64,000 bases of DNA from Gemmatimonadaceae bacterium (lineage in GTDB: Bacteria > Gemmatimonadota > Gemmatimonadetes > Gemmatimonadales > Gemmatimonadaceae), in the NCBI GenBank assembly GCA_016720905.1, contig JADKJT010000005.1, positions 229,862 to 293,861 on the forward strand. The letters are read 5' to 3'. The notes beneath the pieces were generated by a model. That model was given only the letters and a program-made list of their open reading frames with translations, did no database searches and was not told the origin of the DNA. How positions within the stretch are numbered: the stretch's first letter is position 1; every line of letters begins with the position of its first letter. Below, piece after piece: positions 53,438 to 61,459 of this stretch. The position numbers and the translations under genes are program-made.

Positions 53438-54527
53438 GGGTGACGTACCTCGCGCGCGTGGCCAGTACCAGTTGCCGATACTCCTGCACCAGTGAGTCCG
53501 GTGCTACCGGAACCGCGTCGCCGGCGAAGGACATCAACCAGCGCGCGAAGCTGTCGCGTTGTCGAATGTCAAAGCGACGCACCGTGGCGTTGTCGGTATC
53601 CGGTTTTCCCAGTGCCCTCGCGGCCAGCACGGCACCCGATTGCCCACGAAACTCCACCACGGCCTCCAGCGCGTCCATATCGCCAATTTCCCAGGCTTGC
53701 CGCGACTTCGCGTGTGCGCGCAATGAGAAGCTGGCGGGAATATCGAAGTCGGGTGAGGCTTTCTCCTTGTTGGTGATTTTCGCCTCGGTCATGCGATTGA
53801 CCCTGAAGTTGCGCATCGCATTCTTGTCCGCATCGCGCGCGGCCAGATACCAGTAGCCGCTGACAAAAAACAGACCGTACGGTTCGACCGCGCGGGTGGC
53901 CACGCGATCTGCCGCCATGCTGTGATAGTTGAATGTGACGCGCTTGCGGGCGAACAGCGCGTCGCCCAGCGTGGACAGCAGCTGCGCATCAGCCTGCGGA
54001 ACAGGCTCCACCAGCATGCCGGTGGTTGGCGCGTCGGTGGCCCCCATCGGCAAGTCGAACGCCAGCTTGCGACGCGCACTGCGCGCTTCCCCGGCCAACA
54101 TGGGATCACCCACCTGCAGTACGCGGGCGACACTGTCGGCAATCACCAGCAGTTCATCGGGCTCGAACGCCAAGCATTCGATGGAGCCATAGCCAAACCG
54201 GTCAAGCTTGTCCGGCCGTTGGACGCCGTGCGCGGTCACCACGCCCAGATAGGGCAAGTAGAAATCGCGCACCTTGAGCGTGTAGGCCGATTGCTCGCTT
54301 CCGAGTTCGCCTACCGATTCAATGGGCACGCCCTGCGCGCGCAACTCGTCCTTGTCGCGCTCGAACATGCGCTTGAGCGTGTCTGATGGCTTTCCGGCCA
54401 GTACGCTGCCATCGGCGAGGTAGGCGGGCACGCGCCGGGCGAGCTCGGTGAAGGTGAGCGGCGTCTGCTTGCTGAGCAGCGCCGCCAGCAGATCAATCCA
54501 GCGGCGGAGTTTGTCAGTGGGCGGCAT
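53430..54527 (-). CDS. WYL-domain transcriptional regulator (PafB-like)
   Basis: A 365-residue protein with an N-terminal helix-turn-helix region (MPPTDKLRRWIDLLAALLSK, ELARRVPAYL) and a WYL domain at about 215-290 (RVTFNYHSMAADRVATRAVE, PYGLFFVSGYWYLAARDADK, NAMRNFRVNRM), followed by a WCX C-terminus. It is the upstream half of the coupled WYL pair. Such proteins sense nucleic acids or nucleotides and activate stress genes. It starts 170 bases from a divergently transcribed lipoprotein gene, and no clear operator was found between them. Confidence 0.85.
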   Translation of the reverse strand: MPPTDKLRRWIDLLAALLSKQTPLTFTELARRVPAYLADGSVLAGKPSDTLKRMFERDKDELRAQGVPIESVGELGSEQSAYTLKVRDFYLPYLGVVTAHGVQRPDKLDRFGYGSIECLAFEPDELLVIADSVARVLQVGDPMLAGEARSARRKLAFDLPMGATDAPTTGMLVEPVPQADAQLLSTLGDALFARKRVTFNYHSMAADRVATRAVEPYGLFFVSGYWYLAARDADKNAMRNFRVNRMTEAKITNKEKASPDFDIPASFSLRAHAKSRQAWEIGDMDALEAVVEFRGQSGAVLAARALGKPDTDNATVRRFDIRQRDSFARWLMSFAGDAVPVAPDSLVQEYRQLVLATRARYVTHA

Positions 54528-54697
54528 GTCATTCCGGTGGCGTTGGGCAATCGATCACAGTGGGGCGACTGTGGCGAAGATGCAGCATAGCCGAGGGGAC
54601 CGACAGTGCCGGGCTGAACGGGATGTTGTCAGACCCTCGCCTCAGGTTGACGCAGCGGCCCAATGAAGGCGCCGCGTGTGCAATCACTGGAGGGGAT

Positions 54698-56221
54698 ATG
54701 ACAGAGTGGAAGGCAGTACGTACGGCGCAGCGGGCGTTAGTGCTCGCAGGCCTGGCAATGTGGGTAGTGGCGTGTGGTGGTGGCGGGGACGGGGGCACGG
54801 CGCCGGCACCAGCCCCGCCAAGTGTCGCCACGGTAACTGTCACGCTGGCGCAGTCATCAGTAGTCGTTGGAGGCGGCACCAGTGCCGCGGCATCTCTCCG
54901 CGACGCCAGCGGTGCGTCGCTCAGCAACCGCACGATTGTCTGGACTTCATCGAATCCCGCAATCGCCGGCGTATCGGATGCCGGCGTGATCAGCACAATT
55001 GCCGTCGGATCGGTGACGATCTCGGCAAGCAGTGAGGGCAAATCCGGTACGGCCGCACTGACGGTGATCCCGCCGCCGGTCGCCACGATTGCCGTCGCGC
55101 TTGCGCAGTCAGTGGTCTTTGTCAACGCGTCAACCAGTGCTGTGGCTGTGCTGCGCGACGGCAACGGCACCGTGTTGACCGATCGGGCGGTGGCCTGGAC
55201 CTCATCCAACGCCAGCGTGGCCACGGTCGGCGCAACTGGCGTCGTCACGGCGCTTGCCGCCGGAGCGGCGACCATCTCGGCCACGAGCGAAGGGCGCACA
55301 GGGGCGGCGAACCTCACGGTGCAACTGCCGCCGGTTGCGACGGTCACCATCAGCGGTGCGCCACGCGTCAAAGTGGGCGACAGTTACAGCTACACCGTCA
55401 CGCTCCGACTCGGCGATGGCACCATTGTCAATCGCCCCATCAGCTGGAGCATCGCTGAGGCGGCCCAGGCGTCAGTGACACAGGGCGGTGTGGTGACGCC
55501 GCTTCAGGTTGGTGCGTTCACCATCCGACTGGTGATTGACGGGGTGGTGTGGACCTCCACCTACTCGGCGTACGATTGGGAGGCGCTCGCCAGCAGCGGC
55601 ACGCAATTTCTCGTGCTCAAGGCCGACAACACCATCACCAACCGATCGGGGACTGTCGATTACTCGGAGTTGGTGGTGAGCTGCGGATCAAGCGGGTACT
55701 TCTTCGTGTGGGTGCGCACACCGCACGTGATCACGTCCAGCGGACTGGTGGCGATGTCGTTCGATGGCGGTGCCGCGTTCTCGCAGACGTGGGACGAGCT
55801 GTCGCCCAGCTACAACACGCTGTGGAAGCCCGGTTCGAACGCGGCCATCAAGTCGTTCTCGCTCGACATCGCCAGTGTGCGGGTATTCGGTTTCGCGTTC
55901 GGCGAGTTTCTCGGATCCTCCAAGGCCATGCTGTTTCGGGTTGGCGGACTGGGCCCGCGTTTGCCGCCGTTGTTCACCGCGTGTCCAGGCAGCGCCATCA
56001 CGGCCAGCGCTGAGGTGATTGCGGCCGACCTCGCGGCGCAGCGGGCTGTCCTGGACGCGCGATGGGACCTGCGAGCGAATGCGCTCTCTGCAGCGGACCT
56101 CGCGAGTCGACAGCAGTCAGGGTCTGCGGTCGCGTCGGCATTCGGGCTGACGAACGCACTGAGCGGTACGATCTTCGCATCGCCGACCACGCATTCGCAG
56201 TCAGCGCGACGTCAGCGCTGA
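54698..56221 (+). CDS. Ig-like (BIG2) repeat lipoprotein
   Basis: A 507-residue lipoprotein; lipobox WVVACGGG at about residues 22-29. Three BIG2-like repeats follow: TVTLAQSSVVVGGGTSAAAS, AVALAQSVVFVNASTSAVAV and VTISGAPRVKVGDSYSYTVT, with intermediate SSNPAIAGV and SSNASVATV motifs. A separate C-terminal domain (about 290-460) with SYNTLWKPGSNAAIKSFSLD has no clear family. The start is preceded by GGAGGGG at close spacing. The surface exposure is likely. It ends at a strong terminator. Confidence 0.86.
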   Translation: MTEWKAVRTAQRALVLAGLAMWVVACGGGGDGGTAPAPAPPSVATVTVTLAQSSVVVGGGTSAAASLRDASGASLSNRTIVWTSSNPAIAGVSDAGVISTIAVGSVTISASSEGKSGTAALTVIPPPVATIAVALAQSVVFVNASTSAVAVLRDGNGTVLTDRAVAWTSSNASVATVGATGVVTALAAGAATISATSEGRTGAANLTVQLPPVATVTISGAPRVKVGDSYSYTVTLRLGDGTIVNRPISWSIAEAAQASVTQGGVVTPLQVGAFTIRLVIDGVVWTSTYSAYDWEALASSGTQFLVLKADNTITNRSGTVDYSELVVSCGSSGYFFVWVRTPHVITSSGLVAMSFDGGAAFSQTWDELSPSYNTLWKPGSNAAIKSFSLDIASVRVFGFAFGEFLGSSKAMLFRVGGLGPRLPPLFTACPGSAITASAEVIAADLAAQRAVLDARWDLRANALSAADLASRQQSGSAVASAFGLTNALSGTIFASPTTHSQSARRQR

Positions 56222-56229
56222 CTATGCCT

Positions 56230-56267
56230 CGCGGTGAGGGCAGGGGCGTCTCGCTGCCCTCACCGCG
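56230..56267. terminator. Bidirectional hairpin terminator between convergent genes
   Basis: A perfect 14-bp stem CGCGGTGAGGGCAG/CTGCCCTCACCGCG with a 10-base loop, overlapping the last codons of the minus-strand Ada-like gene and lying nine bases after the stop of the plus-strand lipoprotein. There is no long T run, so termination may rely on stem strength. Confidence 0.55.
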
Positions 56268-56529
56268 CGCCAGCCTTCCACGCCTTGTACTCCACCGGCA
56301 TGCAGCGCGCGCACGGATGGTATCCCGCGGCAATCGCGGTGGCTTCGTCGGCGAAGAACACGCGCTGCTGGGCATACAGTCCGCCCTCATGCAGCGCACG
56401 ACGGGCGACCTTGCAGTCCAGGCGCCCGTAACGGCGCGCCTTGCGGTATCCGCCCAGGGTGCCGGGCACGGGGCTGGTGATACGGGCGCCGTCGGGGCCG
56501 ATGAGAGTGTACTGCTTTTCGGTTGGCAT
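56260..56529 (-). CDS. Ada-like zinc-binding domain protein (short)
   Basis: An 89-residue protein resembling the N-terminal metal-binding domain of the Ada DNA-repair/response protein: YGRLDCKVARRAL then YAQQRVFFADEATAIAAGYH and PCARCMP. In Ada the zinc is bound by four cysteines. Here Cys39, Cys73 and Cys76 are visible, but the second cysteine of the first pair is replaced. No methyltransferase or helix-turn-helix domain is attached, so it could be a remnant or a free metal-binding protein. Alone on the minus strand. Confidence 0.75.
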   Translation of the reverse strand: MPTEKQYTLIGPDGARITSPVPGTLGGYRKARRYGRLDCKVARRALHEGGLYAQQRVFFADEATAIAAGYHPCARCMPVEYKAWKAGAR

Positions 56530-56750
56530 GAGGGGAAAGCTAGCTCAGGGCGGAATTGACGGCCTGTGCAAGGCAATGGTGAAGCGAATGCGAGCCAACC
56601 ACTTCACAATGCTGGTGGCGAACAGGCCCGTGCCTGCTGACATGTCGCGCCGATCGTGTCAAACTTGCATAAACCAAACAGATGGGTTACTGTCCCAGCA
56701 CGTGGTCGAAGAGTATGCACCTTTCCTGATGCAGCAGTGGCGCATGTATC

Positions 56751-57197
56751 ATGACTAGTCATCAGCTCAGCGACGCTGAGATCCGTGCGCAGATCCCTGC
56801 GGCGCTCGCTCGCGATGCGGCGCAACGCAAGAAGGGCCTGAGGGCGGTGAGCGCGAGGTACGATAGGAAGGCACAACGCGTGGTGCTGGAACTTACGAGC
56901 GGGTACTTGTTCGCCTTCCCGGTGCGGGCGATTCCGGCGCTCGCCGCGGCTACACCGGCGCAAATTGCTTCTGCCGATGTGCACCCATCGGGGCTCTCGC
57001 TCCATTGGGCCGCGCTGGATGTCGATCTGAGTGTGGCGGGGCTGCTCTTGTCTGTCATCGGCGAGAAGGAACAGCGTCGTCAGCTGGCAAGTCTTGCCGG
57101 CAAGGTGACGTCGGCCGCCAAGGCGAGGGCTGCACGCGCGAATGGTGCGAAGGGCGGGCGGCCACGAGGTCCGGGCACTCAGGCCCGCGACCCATAG
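56751..57197 (+). CDS. DUF2442 domain protein
   Basis: A 148-residue protein with a DUF2442 core from about 35 to 105: RVVLELTSGYLFAFPVRAIP, SGLSLHWAALDVDLSVAGLL. A positively charged tail follows (KARAARANGAKGG). DUF2442 proteins often lie beside DUF4160 partners and behave like toxin-antitoxin components in genomic context, without proof. No DUF4160 gene was found upstream here, so it stands alone. It converges on a minus-strand gene with a 12-base gap. Confidence 0.82.
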   Translation: MTSHQLSDAEIRAQIPAALARDAAQRKKGLRAVSARYDRKAQRVVLELTSGYLFAFPVRAIPALAAATPAQIASADVHPSGLSLHWAALDVDLSVAGLLLSVIGEKEQRRQLASLAGKVTSAAKARAARANGAKGGRPRGPGTQARDP

Positions 57198-57209
57198 GCG
57201 GCCTTACGG

Positions 57210-58343
57210 CTATGGGCGGTCCCACAGCGCATGCACCACGCGCCCTGTGCACGCCCCCGCCACACAACGCACGCGTACGCTGTCGGTTCGCGATCGGAAC
57301 CACTCCAACCCGTCCCGCGGTACAAAATATCTGGCCGTAAGCGTCACTTGCACCGCGCTGTCCGGCTGCATCTGCATGTTGGCCACGTGATATGCCTCGC
57401 GCCGCGTGCTGCCGTACAGATCGGTCGGACGCACTATGGGCACACCCTGTTCGCGCAATTGTCTGGATACCCACGGTGACAGCGGCATGGTGTTGAGGTC
57501 AACGCGCGACGTCACCGAGAGCACGCGGGAGCGCGCGCGCGACGCCGGTCGCGCCATCGCGGCGCGCCACGCGGCCAGCACCACAGCCGCCGTATCGAAT
57601 CGCGCGGGGGTGCGCGCCGCGAGTGGATTGATGCGCGGACAGTCGGCCAATCGCATGGCGCGCACCGCATACACACTGTCCACGGTGAGCATGTACTCCG
57701 ACAATCCCCACGTTCCGTACTGACCAGGACCGGCCAGTGTGCCGCGCCACTCCACATACAGCGGTGTCTGACCCTGCGAGTTGGGCATGACGCCAACATG
57801 ATCCAGCGTATTCGCGGCGTTTGCCATCGGCACACTCACCGCAATCGTTGGTGGTGGATCCGTGCGCGCCAGTACTTCGCGCGCCATGGCCGGCACGTCG
57901 TCGCAAAACGCAAAGGTGCTGCCTTCCCAATGGTGCACGTAGATACCGCGAAAATCGCCACGCAGCGTTGCGAACGCGGGCTCGCGACAGGCATTGGGTG
58001 GGAAGACGACATCATGCACGCGCCGTTCGCCTGCCTTGAGCACCAGGGCCGGTGACTCGGCGATGGGTCCCATGGAAGTTGCGCTGGGACAACGAACCTC
58101 GAGCGTGACCTGCCCCGGCGGGACATCTTTCGAGTAGCGACCGGTGGAGTCGATGTGTATCCGGCCCAGGCAGCCGAGACAGTTGACGGTGACGATGGCA
58201 CCACGTGCGGGTGCGCCGGAGCTGAGGGATACCAGGCCTTCGATGTGCGCGGTGGCGACCCGTGGCGGCCGTTGTGCGGACAGCGCGCGCGGCGAGCCGT
58301 GGAGTGCGACGAGAATGACGAGCAGCGCCGTGGGGAATCGCAT
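57210..58343 (-). CDS. Exported protein with carboxypeptidase-regulatory-like beta domain, unknown function
   Basis: A 377-residue exported protein; signal peptide through LSAQ (about residue 23). Residues 30-90 form a beta-sandwich resembling the carboxypeptidase-regulatory domain (AHIEGLVSLSSGAPARGAIV, IHIDSTGRYSKDVPPGQVTL) with a CLGC pair. The remainder is of unknown family, including a region with WGLSEYMLTVDSVYAVRAMR. Its start lies 12 bases after the 31-residue ORF, so it could be the last gene of a minus-strand group. No clear function can be proposed. Confidence 0.7.
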   Translation of the reverse strand: MRFPTALLVILVALHGSPRALSAQRPPRVATAHIEGLVSLSSGAPARGAIVTVNCLGCLGRIHIDSTGRYSKDVPPGQVTLEVRCPSATSMGPIAESPALVLKAGERRVHDVVFPPNACREPAFATLRGDFRGIYVHHWEGSTFAFCDDVPAMAREVLARTDPPPTIAVSVPMANAANTLDHVGVMPNSQGQTPLYVEWRGTLAGPGQYGTWGLSEYMLTVDSVYAVRAMRLADCPRINPLAARTPARFDTAAVVLAAWRAAMARPASRARSRVLSVTSRVDLNTMPLSPWVSRQLREQGVPIVRPTDLYGSTRREAYHVANMQMQPDSAVQVTLTARYFVPRDGLEWFRSRTDSVRVRCVAGACTGRVVHALWDRP

Positions 58344-58355
58344 GGTCTGAGGGCC

Positions 58356-58451
58356 TCAGCGTGTTCCATCCAACACATCCCGCAGCATTCGCCCACGCTT
58401 CGTCCGGTAGATGCCAACGTCCCGGGAATCAAGGGTCAGCACCACCTTCAT
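58356..58451 (-). CDS. 31-residue ORF coupled to the RHH antitoxin gene
   Basis: The ATG at 58451 overlaps the stop of the RHH gene by four bases (ATGA) and the frame closes at 58356. It encodes MKVVLTLDSRDVGIYRTKRG plus 11 further residues. There is no known family. The overlap and direction resemble a toxin position, but the product is too short for known toxins of that context, so it is probably a truncated partner. Confidence 0.35.
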   Translation of the reverse strand: MKVVLTLDSRDVGIYRTKRGRMLRDVLDGTR

Positions 58452-58612
58452 GACGTTGGACCACGCCGCCGGCGCGTTCGCGGCGTACCGTTGGTGGCGA
58501 GCAGAACGAGCGCCCTCAGCACCACCTCCGTCTGCGTGACATCCAGCCGCTCGCAGAGCGCGCGGAGCATCGCATCGGCTTCCGCGTCCAGTGGTAACGA
58601 AATGGTGCGCAT
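58448..58612 (-). CDS. Ribbon-helix-helix DNA-binding protein, antitoxin-like
   Basis: A 54-residue protein starting at ATG 58612, with GGAGG six bases upstream. It reads MRTISLPLDAEADAMLRALC then ERLDVTQTEVVLRALVLLAT, a ribbon-helix-helix pattern typical of small antitoxins. The C-terminal tail is arginine-rich. A short ORF overlapping its stop occupies the toxin position. A symmetric AGTGTACTACGTACT (58626-58640) upstream may be its operator. Without an intact toxin, it could be an orphan antitoxin. Confidence 0.75.
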   Translation of the reverse strand: MRTISLPLDAEADAMLRALCERLDVTQTEVVLRALVLLATNGTPRTRRRRGPTS

Positions 58613-58625
58613 GACGCCTCCTTCT

Positions 58626-58640
58626 AGTGTACTACGTACT
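58626..58640 (-). promoter_or_regulatory. Possible operator of the RHH gene
   Basis: GTAC-TAC-GTAC is an interrupted palindrome (58629-58639), extended by AGT/ACT to 15 bases, ending 13 bases upstream of the RHH start codon. Its spacing and symmetry fit autorepression by an RHH dimer. There is no biochemical support. Confidence 0.35.
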
Positions 58641-58685
58641 GAAATACGCGCGACGGGAGACGGCAAGTGACGGGCAGCGTGCGCG

Positions 58686-59480
58686 TCAGGTCGGATCCTC
58701 GCCGGCCGCGTCGCTCTCGCTCAGATCATCCGGATAATGCGCCAAGGCGGTCTCCGAAAATCGCCGCGCAAGCCGCAGCTGCCAGGACGCGTCTCGCTGC
58801 AGTGCATCGGGAAGCGGCGCGGCAACGACGCCAGCGTCGGCAAAGACATCCGCCAGTAACGGTTTGCTGTCCATGAACAGAAGCGTATCGGCGTGCAGCC
58901 CCGAGAACACCTGCACGCCGTCGACCGTCACGACGTACGCCAGCACGACCTCTGTGGGCGCCAGGTCGTGCGTGAGGTCGGGCTCGTGTACGAAGCACGT
59001 GGTGTCGGAGAGGCGATCGGTGATCGTGGCGCCGACACCGGCTTCGACCGTCTCGACGGCCCACAGGCCAAGCGGGGCGCGCAACGCCGCGCTCACCAGC
59101 GCGCGCGTGTCGGCATCGGCGCGCATGCCGACGGCGTCATCCAGCCACGCGGCGGCAACGGGCCGGCCAAGTGCCGTTGGTTCATAGTTGAAGAGCGACC
59201 AGGTGGTGAAGAGATCGGCGACGCCTTCGTCGATGTCTTCATCGTCCTTCAGGCCCCACGCATCAAGCGACGCGTCGATCCACTCAGCCGTCAGCTTCTT
59301 CTCGGCCCAGTCGAGCAGCTCCTGCCCCACGCGCTTCTGGCGTTGCAGTACGCGGTCGCCACGCAGCCATTCCGCACGCGCCTCCGCGGGCAGCGCCGCC
59401 GCTTCAGGGGGCAGGGCGGCGCCGTGGCACTTCTTGAACTTCTTGCCGGAACCGCAGGGACAGGGAGCGTTTCTATCCAT
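58686..59480 (-). CDS. SEC-C motif protein
   Basis: A 264-residue protein with an N-terminal SEC-C zinc motif: APCPCGSGKKFKKCHG (Cys7, Cys9, Cys18, His19). The rest is of unknown family (GLKDDEDIDEGVADLFTTWS, EVVLAYVVTVDGVQVFSG). SEC-C zinc fingers occur as protein-protein contact modules, as in SecA. It stands between a DUF2283 gene (3 bases away, upstream) and the RHH gene, on the same strand. The function is not known. Confidence 0.85.
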   Translation of the reverse strand: MDRNAPCPCGSGKKFKKCHGAALPPEAAALPAEARAEWLRGDRVLQRQKRVGQELLDWAEKKLTAEWIDASLDAWGLKDDEDIDEGVADLFTTWSLFNYEPTALGRPVAAAWLDDAVGMRADADTRALVSAALRAPLGLWAVETVEAGVGATITDRLSDTTCFVHEPDLTHDLAPTEVVLAYVVTVDGVQVFSGLHADTLLFMDSKPLLADVFADAGVVAAPLPDALQRDASWQLRLARRFSETALAHYPDDLSESDAAGEDPT

Positions 59481-59483
59481 GCG

Positions 59484-59702
59484 CTACGCCACCGTGCGTT
59501 CGATGTGTCCCGTCATGCCGCGAAGCACCAGCCGCCCCAATTGCACCTTGGTGCTGGCCTGATCGATATCGATGCCAACAAGGTTCCCGGCGACGTCAAA
59601 GTCGAGCACGACGCCGTCGGCGACCTCACGACTCTCGACGCTGTCGCGCTCGGAGAGGTCGATGTAGAGCGAGTCGGTATCGGGATAGTAGTTGAGTTTC
59701 AT
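59484..59702 (-). CDS. DUF2283 domain protein (antitoxin-like)
   Basis: A 72-residue protein starting MKLNYYPDTDSLYIDLSERD and containing VVLDFDVAGNLVGIDIDQAS, the DUF2283 signature. This family usually accompanies a DUF4258 protein and is thought to be an antitoxin. Here the expected partner is missing; the 120 bases upstream (to 59822) stay open and encode LQRDGRYRFWGEVHQPQRLP, which may be a relic of the partner's C-terminus. It lies three bases before the SEC-C gene on the same strand. Confidence 0.82.
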   Translation of the reverse strand: MKLNYYPDTDSLYIDLSERDSVESREVADGVVLDFDVAGNLVGIDIDQASTKVQLGRLVLRGMTGHIERTVA

Positions 59703-59972
59703 GGCGCGAATCGACGGTCGGGGAAGGCGTTGTGGTTGGTGCACTTCGCCCCAGAATCTATATCGCCCGTCGCGTTGCAATTCCACTCGGCGCGCGTTGA
59801 GGACGACTGCGAACGTGTCCATACACCAGCGTCAGAATGGCACGCCATGCGCGAATTCAGAGGATTCCCATTTGATCAATTTGAGCGAACTATGGTTTGG
59901 GCGGTGCAGGGCGAGCAGCCAACAGTCGCACTGGCCCCGCGTCGCATCTGCGCGAACGTGCCTGATTGCGCG

Positions 59973-59990
59973 TATCGCAAAAATGCGATA
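59973..59990 (+). promoter_or_regulatory. Palindromic operator of toxin-antitoxin module 1
   Basis: TATCGCA-AAAA-TGCGATA is a perfect 7-4-7 inverted repeat ending 10 bases before the toxin remnant's ATG. It is the likely binding site of the module's Xre-type antitoxin. The second module has the same architecture with different arm sequence (61003-61020). Confidence 0.65.
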
Positions 59991-60000
59991 TACTCAGGCC

Positions 60001-60296
60001 ATGCCCGCTCGTGCCTCCGTGCACCGTCCGCGTGTTCAAAGTATCCGATCAGCTGATACCACTCCGGGAGTGGTTGATCACGTTGGCGCGGCATCCACGA
60101 ACTGCGAGTCCTGGTCAAGCACGTCCACTATCGCGTGCTGTACTTCTTCGATGGACCAGGTTTCGCGGTCCTTGCCCTCGGGTGCACCAAGGAGGGAGCC
60201 GTGGATGCGGCAGACATCGACCGCGCGCTACGGTATCGCTCGATGTATCTCAGAGCCCCAGCGCGCCACGTTGTCCACTGGCCAGTGTCCCCATGA
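60001..60296 (+). pseudogene. RelE/HigB-type toxin (phage Gp49-like), internally deleted
   Basis: The 5' part, read in one frame, encodes VPPCTVRVFKVSDQLIPLRE, corresponding to the N-terminus of the intact toxin at 61040. It then jumps, in another frame, to HELRVLVKHVHYRVLYFFDG and LALGCTKEGAVDAADIDRAL, ending at TGA 60294-60296. About 40 codons in the middle are missing and the frame changes. The stop overlaps the antitoxin start as in module 2. The ribonuclease is very unlikely to work. Confidence 0.75.
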
Positions 60297-60721
60297 CCAT
60301 GGAACCCACGAACATGCCCCCTCGGCCTAAATCAACTGCGCGTCGAAATGACGGCGTCGCACTGATCGACAAGTTGTTCGGCGACGAACCCGGGTGGGCC
60401 GACGCGGTGGCGCGCGCCGAGCTTGAGTGCAACGTTGCAGAGGAGATATTTGCGCTTCGCGAGCGACATGGTCTCACGCAGAAGACCCTGGCGGCCCGCG
60501 CACGCACCACACAGTCCGTGGTGGCTCGACTTGAGGATGCCGAGTATACCGGGCATTCCTTGCGGATGCTCGTCCGCATCGCGACCGCAGTGGGCGAGCG
60601 TGTGGACGTATCATTCGTTGCCAACGCGGCGTCTCGTCGGAACGCTTCGGCACAGGCGGTGACGTCAGCCGCGAAAGCGACGTCGACACGACAGAAGCGA
60701 CAAGCGCGAGTGCCTCGCTGA
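60293..60721 (+). CDS. Xre/HigA-type helix-turn-helix antitoxin, module 1
   Basis: A 142-residue protein with a helix-turn-helix at about 50-105: EEIFALRERHGLTQKTLAAR, TTQSVVARLEDAEYTGHSLR. It starts at ATG 60293, overlapping the toxin remnant by four bases. It matches the antitoxin at 61460 in layout (LFGDEPGWADAVARAE versus MFGGAPGWEKGV) and would bind the 59973-59990 operator. Its toxin is deleted, so it is probably an orphan antitoxin that still represses its promoter. Confidence 0.85.
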   Translation: MTMEPTNMPPRPKSTARRNDGVALIDKLFGDEPGWADAVARAELECNVAEEIFALRERHGLTQKTLAARARTTQSVVARLEDAEYTGHSLRMLVRIATAVGERVDVSFVANAASRRNASAQAVTSAAKATSTRQKRQARVPR

Positions 60722-61002
60722 CCACCTCGCTGAAGCGGATGCATCTTCGGCCAAAGGTGCATGAAATGCGAGTACGACAGGTGCGACAAGAGCGTCAGGC
60801 CATCAAAGCCGGATTGTGGAGTCGGCGACCCCACAATTCCGGGATGGGATTCAAACTCAAGGCAATCTGAGTGCGTGAAAGTGATACACCATGCGTGAAT
60901 TCAGGCGATTCCATTCGCTACGACTTTTCACGAACAATCACTCGACCGTGCAAGCCGAGTAGCCAACGGCCGAACCAGGCGGGCGGCCTCCGACCTTGCG
61001 CA

Positions 61003-61020
61003 TATCTCAAATATGAGATA
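61003..61020 (+). promoter_or_regulatory. Palindromic operator of toxin-antitoxin module 2
   Basis: TATCTCA-AATA-TGAGATA, a perfect 7-4-7 inverted repeat 19 bases upstream of the toxin start. Compared with the first module, the outer TAT/ATA and the spacing are conserved and two bases in each half-site differ. Confidence 0.65.
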
Positions 61021-61039
61021 CCATCCACCATGACCTTCG

Positions 61040-61429
61040 ATGCCTCCTTGCGATCTCCGTCGATATCAGGATCTCGACGGGCACGTGCCGTTCGACACGT
61101 GGCTGAGCACGATGACGGAGCCAGGCAAGGCGCAGAATCTGGCGGCCGCTATGAAGATCGCAGCAGCGCTACAGCGACTCGCATCGGAGGGGCACGCGCT
61201 GCGACGACCCACGTCCGCACCACTCCGCGACGGTGTGCACGAACTCCGCGTAGAGATTGGCAGGGTCAACTATCGGGCACTCTACTTCTTTGCGGGGGAA
61301 GGGGTAGCCGTTATCGCGCACGGGTGCACCAAGGAGGCTGCCGTGGATGAGGCAGATATCGACAGGGCAGTGCTGCGTCGCCGCAGGTACATGGCAGCAC
61401 CGCGCGCCCATACGGCGCCTTCCGCATAG
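61040..61429 (+). CDS. RelE/HigB-type toxin (phage Gp49-like), module 2
   Basis: A 129-residue protein of the Gp49-like/HigB family: VPFDTWLSTMTEPGKAQNLA, DGVHELRVEIGRVNYRALYF and VAVIAHGCTKEAAVDEADID with the basic C-terminal RAVLRRRRYM. These toxins cleave mRNA on the ribosome. The start is the ATG at 61040; an earlier ATG at 61030 lies in another frame. A separate antitoxin gene follows after 30 bases. The reading frame appears intact. Confidence 0.85.
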   Translation: MPPCDLRRYQDLDGHVPFDTWLSTMTEPGKAQNLAAAMKIAAALQRLASEGHALRRPTSAPLRDGVHELRVEIGRVNYRALYFFAGEGVAVIAHGCTKEAAVDEADIDRAVLRRRRYMAAPRAHTAPSA

Positions 61430-61459
61430 ACGCGCACATTCCCCCCTGGAGCAAACACG

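Noticed and set aside
54529..55371. 280-codon minus-strand frame opposite the Ig-like lipoprotein
   Set aside because: Shadow of a low-complexity alanine/valine/threonine coding region.
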